NCBI GenBank assembly: GCA_030424715.1
Contig: JAUHWH010000003.1
Coordinates: 194,148-258,147 of the forward strand
Origin: Bdellovibrionia bacterium
GTDB lineage: Bacteria > Bdellovibrionota > Bdellovibrionia > Bdellovibrionales > JAGQZY01
Length of the DNA: 64,000 bases
Reading direction: 5' to 3'
Part shown: positions 45,584-54,682 of the stretch, one piece after another
Layout: every line of letters begins with the position of its first letter
How positions within the stretch are numbered: position 1 is the first letter of the stretch
Translations under genes and position numbers: made by a program
Notes under the pieces: generated by a model
Told to the model about the DNA's origin: nothing
Seen by the model: the letters and a program-made list of their open reading frames with translations, nothing else
Databases searched by the model: none

Positions 45584-46624
45584 TTAGAAATTCACCGTAA
45601 GACTAAAACTATCTTGTGGCACGATCACTTTGTAAACATCGTTGCTTGTCGAACTTTTTACATCCAACCAAACGTGATCTCTCAACGTCTGCCTAATACT
45701 AGCCTCGCTCTGGGCTTCACCCACGTTGACTTGATAAAGCGGACCTTGTCGATGTAGAAACTGCCCGTTAGCACCGGTGCGATGGACCCAAACGCCATTA
45801 CGACACTCCATCTGACGGGTAAAAGCGGTCGTCTGTAGAGTGTAATGAAACGAGCCATCTTGGCGAGGTACTTTATTCATGACCTGAGACGTCGCACTGA
45901 AGATTTGGTCTCGAACCCCACCCTCATCCACGAGAAGGCCCCCAGAAGAACCATCCTGCTTCAAAGCGCTTAGAAGACAAGATTGTCTTGGAGAGGGAAC
46001 GGCACCGGAACCACCGGAACCACCGGAACCACCGGAACCACCGGAACCACCGGAACCACCGGAACCACCGGAACCACCGGAACCACCCGAATCACCCGAA
46101 CCACCCAAATCACCCGAATCACCCGAATCACCCGAATCACCCGAATCACCCGAATCACCCGAATCACCCGAATCACCCGAATCACCCGAATCAATCGGTA
46201 AAGCATCTGCATCGGTAAACACTCTCAAGTTTATCTCGATCTCGTTATTGTCAGACAATCGAACGTAATAAGCACCTTCGTCTTCCACATTCAGGTTGTC
46301 GAAAATAATTTTATCGGACTCAATCCGAAAAGACGAGGGGCGATCAAAAGGAGAACGGACTTCTTTGATGTCGCTGCCATAGCTCGAAGTTCGAAAATTT
46401 TGACCGATATTAATAACCAGACGCTCTCCGGCTTTTTCATAAAGATTGAAAGAATCGCGGCCGTCGGCAACAGATAAGTCTCTCGTTTCGATATCTTGAG
46501 AATAGAGTGTCGATGAGTTTGAAAGCGTGGATCCGGCCATCTCGCCGCCACCGCAGTTCTGAAAAAGAACTAAAGATGCTAAGACAAAGACACCAAACGC
46601 TAATATGGATTTGTTAGTAGCCAC
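45584..46624 (-). CDS. QNCG-type lipoprotein with Ig-like domain and GDS/GGS repeat linker
   Basis: A 346-residue surface or periplasmic protein. The N-terminus ends LASLVLFQNCGGG, with Cys24 the likely lipid site. Residues about 60-125 look like an immunoglobulin-like domain (IIFDNLNVEDEGAYYVRLSD). A linker of about 20 GDS and GGS triplets follows, encoded by nine-base repeats. The C-terminal part (SGGLLVDEGGVRDQIFSATS, CRNGVWVHRTGANGQFLHRQ) has two Cys. The start is a GTG after GAGGGGGG. It shares its signal-peptide ending with the gene at 30913. Confidence 0.65.
   Translation of the reverse strand: MATNKSILAFGVFVLASLVLFQNCGGGEMAGSTLSNSSTLYSQDIETRDLSVADGRDSFNLYEKAGERLVINIGQNFRTSSYGSDIKEVRSPFDRPSSFRIESDKIIFDNLNVEDEGAYYVRLSDNNEIEINLRVFTDADALPIDSGDSGDSGDSGDSGDSGDSGDSGDSGDLGGSGDSGGSGGSGGSGGSGGSGGSGGSGGSGGSGAVPSPRQSCLLSALKQDGSSGGLLVDEGGVRDQIFSATSQVMNKVPRQDGSFHYTLQTTAFTRQMECRNGVWVHRTGANGQFLHRQGPLYQVNVGEAQSEASIRQTLRDHVWLDVKSSTSNDVYKVIVPQDSFSLTVNF
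46003..46194. repeat. Nine-base repeat tract encoding a GDS/GGS linker
   Basis: On the plus strand CCACCGGAA is repeated about ten times, changing to TCACCCGAA repeats in the second half. In the minus-strand gene it encodes (GGS)n and (GDS)n. Such tracts readily change copy number by slippage without breaking the frame. Confidence 0.85.
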
Positions 46625-46918
46625 GAGCCCCCCTCGACCAAAACCTTATTATAAAGTGATTGCTAAATAAGAACAAATCCTTTCCACGGGCTATCTCAAG
46701 TCGACACACTTCCCACGGTGTTACATCTCTCAGAATATTTTGAAAATAGGGAAAAAATGAAAAACCCAACACTCGCGGGGTTCAGTTCTCCTGTCCCAAA
46801 TTAAGACGCTTGCAGGTTTGGATGAAAGACCAACAACGCTAGCTTTCGAGAAACCACTTCTCAGCCATAGAGAGATGAGTCCGCCCCTCACCTCTCCTAA
46901 GGTCTAAACAAAGAGTCT

Positions 46919-49192
46919 CTAGCGTTTCTTTTTAGTGGTTGATGTCCCTTGGGCTGAGACCGCACGGACGATCTTTTTTACTTCGTCCTCAGTTAAAAAA
47001 CTCCCCTGCAAACGCTCGATGGCTTTCCCTTGAGCAAGATACAGCATGTCTCCGTTACCTAAAAGCTTTTCCGCCCCGGGTTGATCCAAGATGGTTCTTG
47101 AATCGACATTGGAGGAAACTTTAAAAGACACACGGGTTGGAAAGTTTGTTTTAATCAGACCCGTCACGATGTCACTGGACGGTCTTTGTGTCGCCATGAC
47201 CATATGAATGCCAGCAGCTCGCGCCTTTTGAGCGATACGAGTGATCGGTCGCTCCACTTCATTTCTTTGGGTCAGCATAAGATCAGCGAGCTCGTCGATG
47301 ACAATGACGATGTAAGGCATTTCCTCGAATTTCCAATCGATTTTTTTATTCAAACGTCCTTCGATGGCTCGTTTTGAACTCTTCTTAACCGAGGCGTTAA
47401 AGCTGGTTATATTTTTTGACTGCATGTCTGAAAAGATTTGATAACGCTTGTCCATCTCTTTTTCAGCCCACAGCAATAAGTTTTTAGCTTCTTCAACATC
47501 GGTGATCACAGGTTTTAAGAGATGAGGAATTCCGTTGTAAGGGCTCAGCTCGATCATCTTTGGATCGATCATTAGAAAGCGAAGCTCTTTGGGTGATTTG
47601 TGGAAAATCAGCCCAGAGATTAATGAGTTCATAAACACAGACTTACCAGAACCGGTGGTTCCAGAGACCAGTAGGTGGGGCATTTTAGTCAGATCACTGA
47701 CGTGGGCCTTGTTATAAACATCGATACCTAAAGGCACGGGCAAGGCCATAGATTTGGTTTTCATGCAGGTTGGGATCATTTCAGAAAAACGTAACATTCC
47801 AAGCTCTTTGTTAGGAACTTCAATACCTACAGTGGTTTTACCAGGAATGGGGGTCAAAATGCGAATGGCTTTGGCTCCGAGAACAAGGGCCAAATCGTCA
47901 CTGAGACTTTGAATTTTTGACAGCTTCATGCCCGCTTTTGGCATAAATTCAAACATAGTAAGGGTCACACCTTGATGAGCCGCAATCACTTCGCCTCGAA
48001 TGCCGAAGCTCTCTAGCCTTTCGCCAATCATGGCGCAGACTTCTTTGATTTCTTTATCAGACTTTTTGGTTTGCTTGCTTGGCTTTTCAAGAAGACTGGT
48101 TTCCACTTTTTTATAGCGTTTTGTCCAAGCTTTGATTTCCATATCATCTGGGATCACAACATCCACCGGAGGAGCGTCTACAGTTTTAGCTTCTTCTTGG
48201 GTCGGTTCACTTTTTTTACGCGTGGACTTTTTGCGAGTTGCCGATGCCGACTCTTGCCCACTCTTGGATTCTTCTGTTGGAGGGTTCATGGGGGCTACAC
48301 TTTGGCCCACGGCTTGTTGGACAGCCTGTTGCATCATCGCTTGAACTTTATCTTCAACAGCTTGCTCTGAGCCCTCTTCGGCGTTCATCTCACGCTGGAC
48401 AAGAACACCCAAGTCCTCTGGTGTGTGAAAGTGATCTGTTGTCAAACGGCCGCCTTGAAAGGGCGCAATGGTGGTGTGACTTTTTGAGTAATCAAAACGA
48501 GGCTTGAGGTCCGCGCTTCTTTGCATGGGCTTCGCCATCCCGGCGTACTGAGGCTTTTGATCAACGAAGTTCATCACGCATTCGCCCATATCTTTTAAAA
48601 AGACTGGTCCTTGCTCTCTCACCTTTCCAGCAATCTCTTGCAAGATATCTTTCATAACATAAAAAGAATGAACGATTTCCATATAACCGGCCGAAATACC
48701 AATCACTGAAGTTAAAGAAAACAGAATCACCATGGCACCATACAAACCAAAGTTACGAAATAGCATACCACCGATCACAGAGCCGAACCAACCACCGTTG
48801 CCGTAGTAAAACAGGTTCGACGTCGGCCAACCGTTGTAAGCTTGTAAGACAGTGAGAAAACTAGAAATAAGTAAAAGAACAGTAAAGTAGATGGCAAAGC
48901 TTTTGATATAAACAGCAGAACTTCTTAGGCTGTCACGAAGGGTGTTCGAAGTCGCCAGTGTTAGGTGCCCCATATGGAGAATGAAAATTACGAAGAAAAA
49001 GTAGGTGTATCCAAATGATTGAAAGCCACTTTTGATCAGCGAGGATCCGGTCACACCAGTGGCGCTCACAAAGTTCGTGCCCGACAGCGAAAGGTAAAAA
49101 AGCCCTCCGACCGCAATGGACAATGAAAGTGTGATCGTCAGCAGAAAGACGATTTCTTGAAAGCGAGTTTCGAGTCGAGATATTTTCAGCAT
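46919..49192 (-). CDS. ftsK: FtsK/SpoIIIE-family DNA translocase, apparently lacking the gamma domain
   Basis: A membrane-anchored ATP-driven DNA pump that clears chromosome ends from the division septum. The 757-residue protein has four N-terminal membrane segments, a polar linker with Lys/Ser/Glu-rich tracts, then the motor. Walker A is SGTTGSGKS (Lys517); Walker B is YIVIVIDELADLML near 633; MVMATQRPSSDIVTGLIK follows. It stops shortly after the motor (EDEVKKIVRAV) with a TSTTKKKR tail, so I see no winged-helix gamma domain, which reads KOPS and contacts XerD in E. coli. GAGGAAG precedes the ATG. Confidence 0.88.
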   Translation of the reverse strand: MLKISRLETRFQEIVFLLTITLSLSIAVGGLFYLSLSGTNFVSATGVTGSSLIKSGFQSFGYTYFFFVIFILHMGHLTLATSNTLRDSLRSSAVYIKSFAIYFTVLLLISSFLTVLQAYNGWPTSNLFYYGNGGWFGSVIGGMLFRNFGLYGAMVILFSLTSVIGISAGYMEIVHSFYVMKDILQEIAGKVREQGPVFLKDMGECVMNFVDQKPQYAGMAKPMQRSADLKPRFDYSKSHTTIAPFQGGRLTTDHFHTPEDLGVLVQREMNAEEGSEQAVEDKVQAMMQQAVQQAVGQSVAPMNPPTEESKSGQESASATRKKSTRKKSEPTQEEAKTVDAPPVDVVIPDDMEIKAWTKRYKKVETSLLEKPSKQTKKSDKEIKEVCAMIGERLESFGIRGEVIAAHQGVTLTMFEFMPKAGMKLSKIQSLSDDLALVLGAKAIRILTPIPGKTTVGIEVPNKELGMLRFSEMIPTCMKTKSMALPVPLGIDVYNKAHVSDLTKMPHLLVSGTTGSGKSVFMNSLISGLIFHKSPKELRFLMIDPKMIELSPYNGIPHLLKPVITDVEEAKNLLLWAEKEMDKRYQIFSDMQSKNITSFNASVKKSSKRAIEGRLNKKIDWKFEEMPYIVIVIDELADLMLTQRNEVERPITRIAQKARAAGIHMVMATQRPSSDIVTGLIKTNFPTRVSFKVSSNVDSRTILDQPGAEKLLGNGDMLYLAQGKAIERLQGSFLTEDEVKKIVRAVSAQGTSTTKKKR

Positions 49193-49357
49193 AACTTCCT
49201 CTATATATTATAAGTTTCGTTCAACGATTAAATGTGCAAAATCAACGCCTGCTGAAAGGCTCGTAGATTGCTCCTGACGATTCTCTAGCGACTCATTTCG
49301 TGCTTTTGGTGACAATTTTGGGCACCGAGGGGTGCCGCAGGAAAGATGAACCGTCGA

Positions 49358-50176
49358 TTAGTATGGAAAGGCGACAGATGAAGGGGCAACACCAATATTG
49401 TTGATCACACCCAAACCAGGAGATAGTCCACCCGCCGGGTTCATGGCAAACTGGAGGCCACCTAGAAACATATACATAAATTTGATCATCGCTAATTGAT
49501 TGGCCCCAGTCATAAGATCAAAAGCGATATTAAGCCTTTTACCAACCTGCGTTTGAGCCAGACTGGCCCCCTGGGGGAATAGGTTGTCTGACTTTAAAAA
49601 CTTGTTAAAATTCACAGTGTCCATATCTTCGAAGGTCACTCCACCTTCTGCGTCTGCCGATGCTTGAGTCGCCTCGCTGCTCTCGGCTTTGGTGGTCTCC
49701 CCACTTGGGGCGGGTGTCGCTTCATTGCCCAACTGAGAGTCATCAAAAAGACTGGCGTCAACACCAGTGGTTTCTGCGAAGGCCTGGCTAAATAGAACAG
49801 ACCATAATCCAATATTATGGGTTGATTTCATGGATAATCCAAAACGCGATCGAAAGGCTTTGGAAAAGGCTTTTTCGGACTCTAAATCTCGCGCTGAAAA
49901 GACCCTTCCATTGAGCTTAAAAAGACGGCCAGGCTTTCCCAGCCATTCCAAATGAAAAGGCATTCCCTGGAGACGAAAAAACAAAGCTTTTGGCGCAACC
50001 GCCAAATCAACAATGGGTTGTGCAGACAGCGCCTTTGGCAAAGCCTGAGCACTCTCTGCGTGGAAAGCTTCAACCAGGTCCGCCGCAGAAAAAGACTTGC
50101 GGTCGTCGATGGATGTCCACGCCAAACCGTGCAGGCAAACCAAGAGAGCTAAAATGTTGATCAGATGCTTTTTCAC
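49358..50176 (-). CDS. Exported hypothetical protein
   Basis: About 272 residues starting with the GTG at 50176, preceded by AAGGAGA; the frame is open to 50221, but the GTG gives a clean signal peptide (KKHLINILALLVCLHGLA). The first half is basic and mixed, with a Ser/Thr/Glu-rich middle (ATPAPSGETTKAESSEATQA). The C-terminus is Gly/Met/Phe-rich, with MIKFMYMFLGGLQFAMNPAG, hydrophobic enough to insert in a membrane. No family recognised. Confidence 0.6.
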   Translation of the reverse strand: MKKHLINILALLVCLHGLAWTSIDDRKSFSAADLVEAFHAESAQALPKALSAQPIVDLAVAPKALFFRLQGMPFHLEWLGKPGRLFKLNGRVFSARDLESEKAFSKAFRSRFGLSMKSTHNIGLWSVLFSQAFAETTGVDASLFDDSQLGNEATPAPSGETTKAESSEATQASADAEGGVTFEDMDTVNFNKFLKSDNLFPQGASLAQTQVGKRLNIAFDLMTGANQLAMIKFMYMFLGGLQFAMNPAGGLSPGLGVINNIGVAPSSVAFPY

Positions 50177-50363
50177 AAAAATCTCCTTACCCCTTGAAGA
50201 AGCAAGAAATATTCCCGTCAAATCAAAAGCAGACCGATTACAGCGACTTGTGCCAGCCCTGCCTCAACATGAGACAATAATTGGCACCGCTCTGTAAAGG
50301 GTAGGAACAAACCGGCTCGAGTTGAGCGCGCCCCTATTATAAGGGACGCCCGCTGAACTTGAA

Positions 50364-52805
50364 TCAACCCTCGCGGTTGACGTATTCCTCTTGCGTGAAG
50401 GAGTCGACTTGGATGGCATCATTACGCATCTCTTGGGCCTTTTTGACCATGTCATACTCTTCTTGGGAGATCACTTTTTGGGCCAAGGCCTCATCAAACA
50501 GTTGGGCCACACGCTTACGAGGCAAGGTCTTGGCACGAACCGCTTGCTTGATTTTACGCTCCACAGCCTCGGCACTTTTCACCATCTTAAAGGTCTGATC
50601 CAAACGAGTCAGAGGGTTCGTAGGATCATCGGGCAAATAGATCCCCGTCGTTAGGCGATCGCGCTGTTCCGTGTCTTGTTGAATCAGGTGAGCCACTTGA
50701 TGAGAAACCTTATCGGATATAGCACCGTCTAAGGAGTTGAAGCGAGCCCACCAAGCGACGGGACCATTGAAAAACCACGACAAGCCAGGGACCTGGATGT
50801 TTTCAAAAATACCTTCAAAGGCTTTTTGAATCTGTTGAAATCCGTGGTTGGCTGTGTACTCAATCAGTGGCCAATCCTCTTTGCGGCGCCCCTCTGATTC
50901 GTAACGTCGGAGCACACAAGTGATAAGATACATCCAACCGAGAATGTCCGCGAAGCGACCCGTGAGCTTACCTTTGGTTTTCAAAGCACCACCCAGAGTT
51001 CCCATAGCAACATCGGCCATGAATCCAAAAACGGCGGATGTCCAAGCCAGCTTTTGATAAATGCGACGAGCCTGCCCACCGGGGGTCATCACGAAACGGC
51101 CCCGAGTGAAGGTTAAGACTAAGCTTCGGCATAGGTTGGCCACCACGTGACCGATATGACCCCAGAAAGCTTTGTCAAAACCACCAAGGTCATTGTTCTC
51201 AACGGCCGCCACCTCTTTGTAGGCGTAGGGGTGGGCTCTCAGAGCCCCTTGACCAAAGATAATCAAGGTACGGGTCATAATGTTTGCACCCTCCACCGTG
51301 ATCCCAATAGGAGCCGCTATATAAGGATGGGCCATTACGTTGCGAGGGCCTCGCGAAATCCCGGCACCACCAAGAATATCCATGGAATCATTCACCACGG
51401 TTCTCATCATCTCGGTGTTGTAGTACTTAGCAATGGCTGTCACCACCGGCGACTTGATACCACTGTCAATAGAGCCCGCGGTGAAAATTCGGCAGGCCTC
51501 CATTATATAGTTCAGACCAACAATGCGGGCCAGAGGCTCTTCGACGCCCTCAAATTTACCGACGGACACGCCAAACTGTTTACGATTGGTGGCATGGGCC
51601 GAAACGGCGCGACTGGCGAACTTGCCGGCGCCGGCGGATTGCGATGGCAATGAAATACCACGTCCGGCAGTCAGACAATCCATCAGCATGCCCCAACCTT
51701 TACCACAGCCATCAAGGCCACCGACCACCGTGTCTTCAATGGAAACCACCACATCTTTCCCTTGGGTGGGACAGTTGTAAAAAGGCACTCCGAGTGGATC
51801 GTGACGCTCCCCTACAATCACCCCAGGGGTGTTAGTGGGGACGAGGGCACAAGTGATACCGACGTCTTCACCTTTACCCAAAAGATTCTCAGGATCTCGC
51901 AAACGAAAGGCCACGCCCAACAGAGTCGAAATGGCCGCCAGAGTGATCCAACGTTTGTTCCAGTTCATGCGCATGTACAACTTGCCGTCTTCGCCTTTAA
52001 AGACGACCGCTTCTGACTGAATGGAGCCGGCGTCACTCCCCGCATTGGGTTCTGTCAAGGCAAAGCAAGGGATCTCTTCACCGACGGCGAGTTTTGGAAG
52101 ATACTTTTTCTTTTGCGCCTCGGTTCCATAGTTATGAAGAAGTTCCGCGGGTCCAAGTGAGTTGGGGACCATGACAAATACGCCAAGACCGATGGAGCGT
52201 GTTGAAAGCTTCGCAATCACCTCACTATGGGCCAATGCAGAAAACCCCAGTCCGCCGTCGTGCTCGGGGATAATCATCCCAAAAAACTTTTCTTTTTTAA
52301 TGTACTCAAGAGCTTCTGGGGTGAACTCTCGGGTTTCCCAGAGCTTCCAGTCGTCGACCATTGAACAAAGGGTGTTTACTTTTTCATCAATGATCTTCTG
52401 CTCTTTATCAGTCAAAGAAGGATAGGGCTCTTTCATAATCTTTTTAAAATTGGGTTTTCCAGAAAACAAGTCCGACTCAATCCAGACCACGCCGGCATCC
52501 AACGCCGTTCTCTCGGTTTCTGAAATCTTGGGAATCAATCCCAGCTTTTTAAAGAGATTCAACAAAACACTCGAGACCAGTATGCGACGCAAAGGGGTGT
52601 TGAATGCCAACAAAACAACCGCAACTGTTGCAAACACCGCAAATGGCGCACCCCAACCGATCAACAGTCCAAGAATGACCACAGTCCAAACCAACAGAGG
52701 CACAGCAAAGTAACCCGACATTAAAACAATCAGGGCACTCAGAGCCATCAGCCAACCACAGTAGTCACCCGCTAAAAAACCAGAAAAACTTTGATACATT
52801 TCCAC
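50364..52805 (-). CDS. fadE: Acyl-CoA dehydrogenase FadE
   Basis: The flavin-dependent first enzyme of fatty-acid beta-oxidation, oxidising acyl-CoA to trans-2-enoyl-CoA. At about 813 residues it matches E. coli FadE. The N-terminus is hydrophobic, as in FadE, suggesting membrane association. The acyl-CoA dehydrogenase core shows FALTEPNAGSDAGSIQSEAV, VFKGEDGKLYMRMNWNKRWI and GAGISRGPRNVMAHPYIAAP. The C-terminal FadE-specific extension follows. The GTG at 52805 has AAGGAG five bases upstream; an ATG at 52799 and a GTG at 52811 are alternatives. Confidence 0.92.
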   Translation of the reverse strand: MEMYQSFSGFLAGDYCGWLMALSALIVLMSGYFAVPLLVWTVVILGLLIGWGAPFAVFATVAVVLLAFNTPLRRILVSSVLLNLFKKLGLIPKISETERTALDAGVVWIESDLFSGKPNFKKIMKEPYPSLTDKEQKIIDEKVNTLCSMVDDWKLWETREFTPEALEYIKKEKFFGMIIPEHDGGLGFSALAHSEVIAKLSTRSIGLGVFVMVPNSLGPAELLHNYGTEAQKKKYLPKLAVGEEIPCFALTEPNAGSDAGSIQSEAVVFKGEDGKLYMRMNWNKRWITLAAISTLLGVAFRLRDPENLLGKGEDVGITCALVPTNTPGVIVGERHDPLGVPFYNCPTQGKDVVVSIEDTVVGGLDGCGKGWGMLMDCLTAGRGISLPSQSAGAGKFASRAVSAHATNRKQFGVSVGKFEGVEEPLARIVGLNYIMEACRIFTAGSIDSGIKSPVVTAIAKYYNTEMMRTVVNDSMDILGGAGISRGPRNVMAHPYIAAPIGITVEGANIMTRTLIIFGQGALRAHPYAYKEVAAVENNDLGGFDKAFWGHIGHVVANLCRSLVLTFTRGRFVMTPGGQARRIYQKLAWTSAVFGFMADVAMGTLGGALKTKGKLTGRFADILGWMYLITCVLRRYESEGRRKEDWPLIEYTANHGFQQIQKAFEGIFENIQVPGLSWFFNGPVAWWARFNSLDGAISDKVSHQVAHLIQQDTEQRDRLTTGIYLPDDPTNPLTRLDQTFKMVKSAEAVERKIKQAVRAKTLPRKRVAQLFDEALAQKVISQEEYDMVKKAQEMRNDAIQVDSFTQEEYVNREG

Positions 52806-52965
52806 AGTCACTCCTTGAATAGAATCACTTTATTATGGGGCCTCATTCATGTCTTGTCAGTAGATTCACATTAGCAAAATATTTTTTTTATAACAGCGAG
52901 TCTCGTGGTCGAGTGTAAAAAAAACCACAGCTGACGAAATCAATAGTCTGTCTTAAGATAACTCG

Positions 52966-53361
52966 ATGATAAACGTTGTCGCTGCCCTACTGGTACAAAA
53001 CAATAACGTCCTTGTTGGACAACGCCCGCTCCATAAAAACCATGGTGGGCTCTGGGAGTTCCCGGGGGGCAAGATAGAACTTAACGAGAGTCCCCAACAG
53101 GCCTTATCCCGAGAGCTACACGAAGAACTGCAAGTACGAACCAACAAAACAGAACCACAGCCACTTGGCGATGTGGAATCAGCGGCCATCCGGTTGCATT
53201 TTTTTATTCAGCAACTGGAGGGGATTTATCTGCCTAAAGAGCATCGAGCCATGGCCTGGCTCCCCTTGGATCTCCTTAGTAATAGAGAGCTCTGTCCGAA
53301 CGACCGTGAAGGACTCAACCTCTACGGCCAAAAAATCAGGCTGTTTCTGCAAAATCTATAA
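52966..53361 (+). CDS. mutT: MutT-like Nudix hydrolase
   Basis: A 131-residue Nudix enzyme, probably an 8-oxo-dGTP diphosphatase that cleans the nucleotide pool. The Nudix box is at about residues 34-58: GGLWEFPGGKIELNESPQ with ALSRELHEEL following, all catalytic Glu present, though the usual Gly at its end is Gln. HKNHGG before it also fits MutT. It is divergent from fadE. The Cys and zinc-type extras of NudC are absent. Confidence 0.85.
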   Translation: MINVVAALLVQNNNVLVGQRPLHKNHGGLWEFPGGKIELNESPQQALSRELHEELQVRTNKTEPQPLGDVESAAIRLHFFIQQLEGIYLPKEHRAMAWLPLDLLSNRELCPNDREGLNLYGQKIRLFLQNL

Positions 53362-53537
53362 ACCCAATTTGTCACCAGCCTAGAAGATTTATAGGTTTTA
53401 GGATCAGCTATTATAAAAGCTAATACCTGGCCATCTATAAGAATAATTTCTAGTTTATCTAAGGTATCGTTATAAAAGCGGCATAACACATTGAAGAAAT
53501 CGTTAGGCGTCAGTCCGATGTTTCTAAAATGCCCCAA
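53322..53537 (-). CDS. Possible small protein antisense to the mutT end
   Basis: The frame gives a 71-residue protein beginning GHFRNIGLTPNDFFNVLCRF, then FYNDTLDKLEIILIDGQVLAF and a basic C-terminus. The composition is protein-like rather than random. The TTG start has a G-run about ten bases upstream. It overlaps mutT by 40 bases at its 3' end. It may be a gene remnant; confidence is low. Confidence 0.25.
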   Translation of the reverse strand: MGHFRNIGLTPNDFFNVLCRFYNDTLDKLEIILIDGQVLAFIIADPKTYKSSRLVTNWVYRFCRNSLIFWP

Positions 53538-53736
53538 GAGATTTCCCCCCCAATAAATCTCAATTGTTTGTTCTCTCGGTGGTGTCCCCCACCGAGAGAG
53601 TCCCTTTTTTTACCCTCTTCCAAACTCCAGCTTTGAACGCCGACTATGATCGTTAACGCTTTGCGTTTGAGCTAAAGGCCTAAGCCGTAGATCAAGGGGC
53701 GCTTTTTGCATTGGATATATGCAAACAGGAGGTCTC
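53362..53736. other. AT-rich intergenic region with a terminator
   Basis: About 375 bases between mutT and the zinc-ribbon-like gene. The left part is AT-rich and carries the questionable minus-strand frame; the right part has a strong terminator hairpin. No further feature is seen. Confidence 0.4.
53573..53611 (+). terminator. Strong rho-independent terminator
   Basis: CTCTCGGTGG (53573-53582) pairs with CCACCGAGAG (53589-53598), followed by a run of eight or more T. It probably ends the mutT transcript. Confidence 0.8.
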
Positions 53737-53940
53737 ATGGACGAGATGACAAGAGAGAAATTAGTGAAAAGACAACAACGGTACACCAGCTTTATGCGTT
53801 CTATGAACTGCTGCCCCTTGTGTGCCACGCCCCTAACCCTGATCCACGAGATCAATGAAGAAGAAGAGTTGATCAAAGAGACCGCCCACTGCGATCAATG
53901 CGACATCGAGACCCGCCGCAAAGACCACAATCGCCACTAA
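53737..53940 (+). CDS. Small zinc-ribbon-like protein
   Basis: A 67-residue cytosolic protein with CCPLCATPL and HCDQCDIETRRKDH, two CxxC pairs that form a likely zinc ribbon. AGGAGGT lies four bases before the chosen ATG at 53737; an ATG at 53719 is inside that ribosome site. Similar small ribbons often bind RNA or act as ribosome or stress factors, but no family is identified. Confidence 0.65.
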   Translation: MDEMTREKLVKRQQRYTSFMRSMNCCPLCATPLTLIHEINEEEELIKETAHCDQCDIETRRKDHNRH

Positions 53941-54029
53941 AAACGTCAACAAGCCGTCAGTTCTCTTGCCATAGAATTGACGGTCGGATTCCCTTGCCAT
54001 GACTGGCCAGAGTCTTTAATATCTCCCTC

Positions 54030-54677
54030 ATGAAAACACTATCGACCCTTTCTATGATCGCTGCTGGCCTTATCATCTTTTGCGGGGGACCCTCCGCCGC
54101 TAAATCTGAAAACAAGGCCGCGCCACCCACCAAAGCAGCCGCGAAAGGGAAGGCCAAAAAGGAGAAAGCGGTGTCTGTTGTTATTGAAACCTCCATGGGA
54201 ACTATCGAAGCTGAACTTTATCCTGATAAGGCCCCAATCACAGTGCAAAACTTTTTAAATTATACGGAGAAGAAGTTCTACGATGACCTCATCTTTCACA
54301 GAGTGATCCCTAACTTTATGATTCAGGGTGGCGGTTTTGATAAAGACCTCAAGTTACGGCCAACGGAAGCTCCGATCACCAACGAAGCGGCCAACGGACT
54401 AAAAAACACAAAAGGGACCCTTGCGATGGCTCGGACCCCCGACCCCCACAGTGCGAGTTCACAGTTTTTTATAAATTTGAAAGACAATGCATTTTTAGAT
54501 TTCACCATGCCAACGGCTCAAGGGTTTGGTTACACGGTCTTTGGTAAAGTGACCAAAGGCATGGACGTGGTCGAAAAAATCGGTCTGACCCCGACAACCG
54601 CCTCCGGCCAGATGCGGGATGTTCCCGTGACACCGGTTATTATCAAGAGTGTTCGCAAAGCTGACAGTAAGAAATAA
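54030..54677 (+). CDS. Cyclophilin-type peptidyl-prolyl isomerase, exported
   Basis: A 215-residue periplasmic folding catalyst. The N-terminus (KTLSTLSMIAAGLIIFCGG) is a signal peptide followed by an Ala/Lys-rich linker. The cyclophilin domain starts VVIETSMGTIEAELYPDKAP; the active site holds FHRVIPNFMIQGGG, MARTPDPHSASSQFFINLKD and GYTVFGKVTKGMDVV. The catalytic Arg is present. The domain is of the short PpiA/PpiB type. Six bases separate it from the DedA gene. Confidence 0.92.
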   Translation: MKTLSTLSMIAAGLIIFCGGPSAAKSENKAAPPTKAAAKGKAKKEKAVSVVIETSMGTIEAELYPDKAPITVQNFLNYTEKKFYDDLIFHRVIPNFMIQGGGFDKDLKLRPTEAPITNEAANGLKNTKGTLAMARTPDPHSASSQFFINLKDNAFLDFTMPTAQGFGYTVFGKVTKGMDVVEKIGLTPTTASGQMRDVPVTPVIIKSVRKADSKK

Positions 54678-54682
54678 AAAGC

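Noticed and set aside
45970-46218. Open frames of tandem Gly-Thr-Thr, Asn-His-Pro and Arg-Val-Ile repeats on both strands
   Set aside because: They are shadows of the nine-base repeat tract inside the lipoprotein gene; a nine-base period keeps every frame open.
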